A stretch of 34,590 nucleotides of DNA from Hyphomicrobiales bacterium (GTDB lineage Bacteria; Pseudomonadota; Alphaproteobacteria; Rhizobiales; Beijerinckiaceae), in assembly GCA_028868735.1 (NCBI GenBank), contig JAGWTW010000032.1:1-34590 (forward strand), given 5' to 3'. Of this stretch, positions 32,269-34,590 are shown piece after piece. A program made the position numbers and the translations under genes. Numbering within the stretch: the stretch's first letter is position 1; every line of letters begins with the position of its first letter. The notes under the pieces are model-generated. The model searched no databases, was not told the origin of the DNA, and saw nothing but the letters and a program-made list of their open reading frames with translations.

Positions 32269-32362
32269 GGGCGGGCTCTTCTAGCCCAAAATGCGGCGGA
32301 AATCACGGCCCCCGCCGGTCTTTCTCGGGGCGCCCCGTTTCGGCGCCCCTGTCCGCGGACCG

Positions 32363-32725
32363 TCAGACCTTCCCGGCGAGCAGGCGCGCGAGGCCCTCGA
32401 TCCGCTCGGCGGCCCCGTCCAGCGCCTCCGCGACGAACTTCTCCCGCGAAGCCTGCGCTTCCCGGGCGTCGCGCGCCTCCGTATCGAAGGCGGCGATCCG
32501 CTGCTCGAGCGCGGCGACGCGCGCCTTGGCTTCCGACAATTCGTCGGCGACGGTGAGCGCGGCCATGACGACGAGGCGCTGTTCGCCGATCTCGCCGAAA
32601 TTCGTCTTCAGGCCCGCGAGCCGCGAGTCGATGTCGAAGGCGAGCGCTTCGAGATGGCGCTCCTGCCCGTCCTCGCAGGCCATGCGATAGGTGCGCCCGG
32701 CGATGGTGACGACGACCTGCGCCAT
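32363..32725 (-). CDS. zapA: Cell division protein ZapA
   Basis: A 120-residue protein that crosslinks FtsZ filaments at the division site. The N-terminal fold reads MAQVVVTIAGRTYRMACEDG, QERHLEALAFDIDSRLAGLK, followed by RLVVMAALTVADELSEAK and a long coiled coil to the end, as in the family. The ATG overlaps the stop of the upstream coiled-coil gene (ATGA). In E. coli and many alphaproteobacteria zapA is followed by 6S RNA and the 5-formyl-THF cyclo-ligase gene; here mnmA follows instead. Confidence 0.95.
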   Translation of the reverse strand: MAQVVVTIAGRTYRMACEDGQERHLEALAFDIDSRLAGLKTNFGEIGEQRLVVMAALTVADELSEAKARVAALEQRIAAFDTEARDAREAQASREKFVAEALDGAAERIEGLARLLAGKV

Positions 32726-33042
32726 CAGTCCTGCCCCGCCTCGTCGCCCGCCAGCGCGCGCAACGTGACGCCCGCGGCCTCCAGCCGGCGCGCCACTTCG
32801 CTGTTGGCGGCCTCCAGCCGGCGCGCGCGGGCGAGCGCCGCGTCGAGGTCGCCGGCGAGCCGGGCGCGGTCGTCCTGCATGGCGCCCAGCGCCTCGCCGA
32901 GATCGGCCTGCGCGCGGTCGGCCTCGTGCTTGCGGGCGGCCGCGACCTCGAGCACCGTCAGCGCCGCCTGCAGGCGCGCGAGCGCGCCGTCGAAATCGGC
33001 TTTGGGCGCCGGCGTCGCAGATGTGTCGACGGGCTCGGTCAT
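32725..33042 (-). CDS. DUF4164-like coiled-coil protein upstream of zapA
   Basis: A 105-residue protein, with start taken at MTEPVDTSATPAPK (33042); an upstream in-frame extension of 24 codons lacks family-like features. From residue 16 it is one continuous coiled coil (FDGALARLQAALTVLEVAAA, ARARRLEAANSEVARRLEAA) rich in Ala, Arg, Glu and Leu, with no membrane segment. Short coiled-coil proteins of the DUF4164 type are placed between transketolase and zapA in many Rhizobiales. The stop overlaps the zapA start, so a link to division is plausible but unproven. Confidence 0.85.
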   Translation of the reverse strand: MTEPVDTSATPAPKADFDGALARLQAALTVLEVAAARKHEADRAQADLGEALGAMQDDRARLAGDLDAALARARRLEAANSEVARRLEAAGVTLRALAGDEAGQD

Positions 33043-33169
33043 GACCGCATAAGGCAGCCGCATTCGATTCGCGTCAAATGCCGAGGAAACGCCCGCTTGC
33101 GTTTGACTCGCCACCCTCGGCTGCTAAGTAGCCCGCAGACTTCCACATCGGGGCTGGAGCCAGGGCGCA

Positions 33170-34590
33170 ATGACGACGGGCGTGACACAGGACATGATGG
33201 CGAATGCGATCCGCGCGCTCGCCATCGACGGTGTGGAAAAGGCGAAATCCGGCCATCCCGGCATGCCCATGGGCGCGGCCGACATCGCGACCGTCCTATG
33301 GACGCGCGTCATGAAATACGACGCGGCGGACCCGCACTGGCCGGACCGCGACCGTTTCGTGCTGTCGGCCGGCCACGGCTCGATGCTTCTGTATTCGTGC
33401 CTGTATCTGACGGGCTTTCCGGAAATGACGGTCGATCAGCTCGAGCGTTTCCGGCAGGTCGGGTCCAGGACGCCCGGCCATCCCGAATACGGCCACACGA
33501 TCGGCGTCGAAACCACGACCGGCCCGCTCGGGCAGGGGATCGCCACCGCCGTCGGCATGGCCATCGCCGAGCGGCATCTGGCCGCCGAATTCGGCGACGA
33601 TCTCGTCGATCACCACACCTACGTCATCTGCGGCGACGGCGACCTGATGGAAGGCGTTTCGCAGGAGGCGATCGCGCTCGCCGGCCACCTGAAGCTCGCG
33701 CGCCTGATCGTTCTGTACGACGACAACCACATTTCCATCGACGGCCCGACGAGCCTGTCCGATTCCGTCGACCAGATCGCCCGGTTCGAATCCGCCGGCT
33801 GGGCGGCCTGCCGCGTCGACGGCCACGATCAGGATGCGATCTACGCGGCTGTGGAAAAGGCGAAAACCTCCGACAAGCCGAGCCTCATCGCCTGCCGCAC
33901 CACCATCGGTTTCGGCGCCCCGCACAAGGCCGGCACCTCCAAGGCCCATGGCGAGCCGCTCGGTCCCGACGAGGCCAAGGCGGCCAAAGCCAATCTCGGC
34001 TGGACTGCGCCCCCCTTCGTCGTCCCTGACGAAATCCTGTCGCAATGGCGCGCCGCAGGCGGCCGGAGCGCCGACGCCCGCAAGGCCTGGGAAGGCCGTC
34101 TGGCCGCGGCCGGCGCGCGCAAGGCCGAGTTCGAACGGCGCCTCGCCGGCGTCCTGAAGCCGGAGGTCGAGATCGCGCTGGCCGGCCTCAAGGGCAAATT
34201 CGCCGCCGAAAAGCCGTCGATGGCGACGCGCAAGTCGGGCGAAGCCGCAATCGACGCGATCACGCCGCACGCGCCGGAACTGGTCCTGGGTTCGGCCGAT
34301 CTCACGCCGTCCAACAACGTAAAGGCGAAATCCGTCGCGGAACTGTCGCCCGGTTCGTACGGCGGCGGCTACATCCACTACGGCATCCGCGAGCATGGCA
34401 TGGCGGCGGCCGTGAACGGCCTCAACCTGCACGGCGGGATCAAGGCCGGCGGCTCGACCTTCCTCGTCTTCACCGATTATTGCCGGCCCGCGATCCGTCT
34501 CTCCGCGCTGATGGGAGTCAATTCCATCTACGTCATGACGCACGATTCCATCGGTCTCGGCGAAGACGGCCCGACCCACCAGCCGGTCGA
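33170..34590 (+). CDS. tkt: Transketolase, 5' part (runs off right edge)
   Basis: The frame is open from ATG at 33170 to the right edge, 473 complete codons of an enzyme of about 660. It begins [20 protein letters not shown] followed by [20 protein letters not shown], the classical transketolase start; His residues in SGHPGM and [12 protein letters not shown] bind substrate and TPP. The TPP/metal motif is [14 protein letters not shown]...DDNHISIDG, and [20 protein letters not shown] and [15 protein letters not shown] follow. It transfers two-carbon ketol groups in the pentose phosphate or Calvin pathway. It diverges from the coiled-coil/zapA pair across 127 bp. Confidence 0.97.
   Translation, partial: MTTGVTQDMMANAIRALAIDGVEKAKSGHPGMPMGAADIATVLWTRVMKYDAADPHWPDRDRFVLSAGHGSMLLYSCLYLTGFPEMTVDQLERFRQVGSRTPGHPEYGHTIGVETTTGPLGQGIATAVGMAIAERHLAAEFGDDLVDHHTYVICGDGDLMEGVSQEAIALAGHLKLARLIVLYDDNHISIDGPTSLSDSVDQIARFESAGWAACRVDGHDQDAIYAAVEKAKTSDKPSLIACRTTIGFGAPHKAGTSKAHGEPLGPDEAKAAKANLGWTAPPFVVPDEILSQWRAAGGRSADARKAWEGRLAAAGARKAEFERRLAGVLKPEVEIALAGLKGKFAAEKPSMATRKSGEAAIDAITPHAPELVLGSADLTPSNNVKAKSVAELSPGSYGGGYIHYGIREHGMAAAVNGLNLHGGIKAGGSTFLVFTDYCRPAIRLSALMGVNSIYVMTHDSIGLGEDGPTHQPV

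Noticed and set aside
33296-34579. Long minus-strand open frame opposite transketolase
   Set aside because: Transketolase is clear on the plus strand; the antisense product is low-complexity and has no motif.
1-34590. CRISPR array, rRNA genes, phage integrase or attachment sites
   Set aside because: No regularly spaced repeats, no rRNA sequence and no integrase or terminase motifs were seen; the tRNA-Glu gene shows no duplicated 3' end in the window.

Overview
The window looks like chromosomal DNA of a high-GC alphaproteobacterium, most likely of the order Hyphomicrobiales (Rhizobiales). By eye about two thirds of the bases are G or C. Pointers to this group are the DUF4164-like/ZapA/transketolase neighbourhood, the 5-formyl-THF cyclo-ligase/YmdB/YebC cluster, a Rhodobacter-type PmtA, an IorAB fusion with a divergent Lrp regulator, and a CCCTCAT...ATGAGGG palindromic repeat of a kind I associate with rhizobial genomes. 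I cannot name the genus.

Layout. Positions 1-5514 hold a partial gene, a Tim44-like membrane protein, a 27-codon membrane peptide, a TetR regulator and exported or membrane proteins of unknown role, ending with an orphan TAXI-type binding protein. Positions 5621-8110 hold a very long TadG-like protein with a split VWA domain. Positions 8126-9290 hold a structured RNA candidate (6S-like) and a REP-associated tyrosine transposase (RAYT) between two inverted REP copies. Positions 9290-11566 (minus) hold yebC, a YmdB-type phosphodiesterase and 5-formyl-THF cyclo-ligase. Positions 11644-15766 hold ruvC-ruvA, then an inserted AbrB-type gene and an AT-rich ParA-like ATPase, then ruvB and ybgC. Positions 16003-17916 (minus) hold an OpgC-type acyltransferase overlapping an SGNH hydrolase.

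Positions 17935-22136 hold an Lrp regulator divergent from a fused indolepyruvate:ferredoxin oxidoreductase. Positions 22237-29519 form a metabolic region: APH-like kinase, Ldh-family dehydrogenase, ilvD, 2-hydroxyacid dehydrogenase, a LivK-type binding protein and a divergent Crp/Fnr regulator. Positions 29560-30052 encode two small exported cysteine-containing proteins. Then come tRNA-Glu(CTC), a palindromic repeat, pmtA, mnmA, zapA, a DUF4164-like coiled-coil gene and the 5' part of transketolase, which runs off the right edge.

The most unusual locus is 12783-14170. A SpoVT-AbrB antitoxin-like gene without a toxin and a ParA-like ATPase of clearly lower GC sit inside the normally contiguous ruvCAB operon. 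The ATPase stop codon overlaps the ruvB start, and two matching 12-bp dyads exactly 21 bp apart lie just upstream of the ATPase gene.
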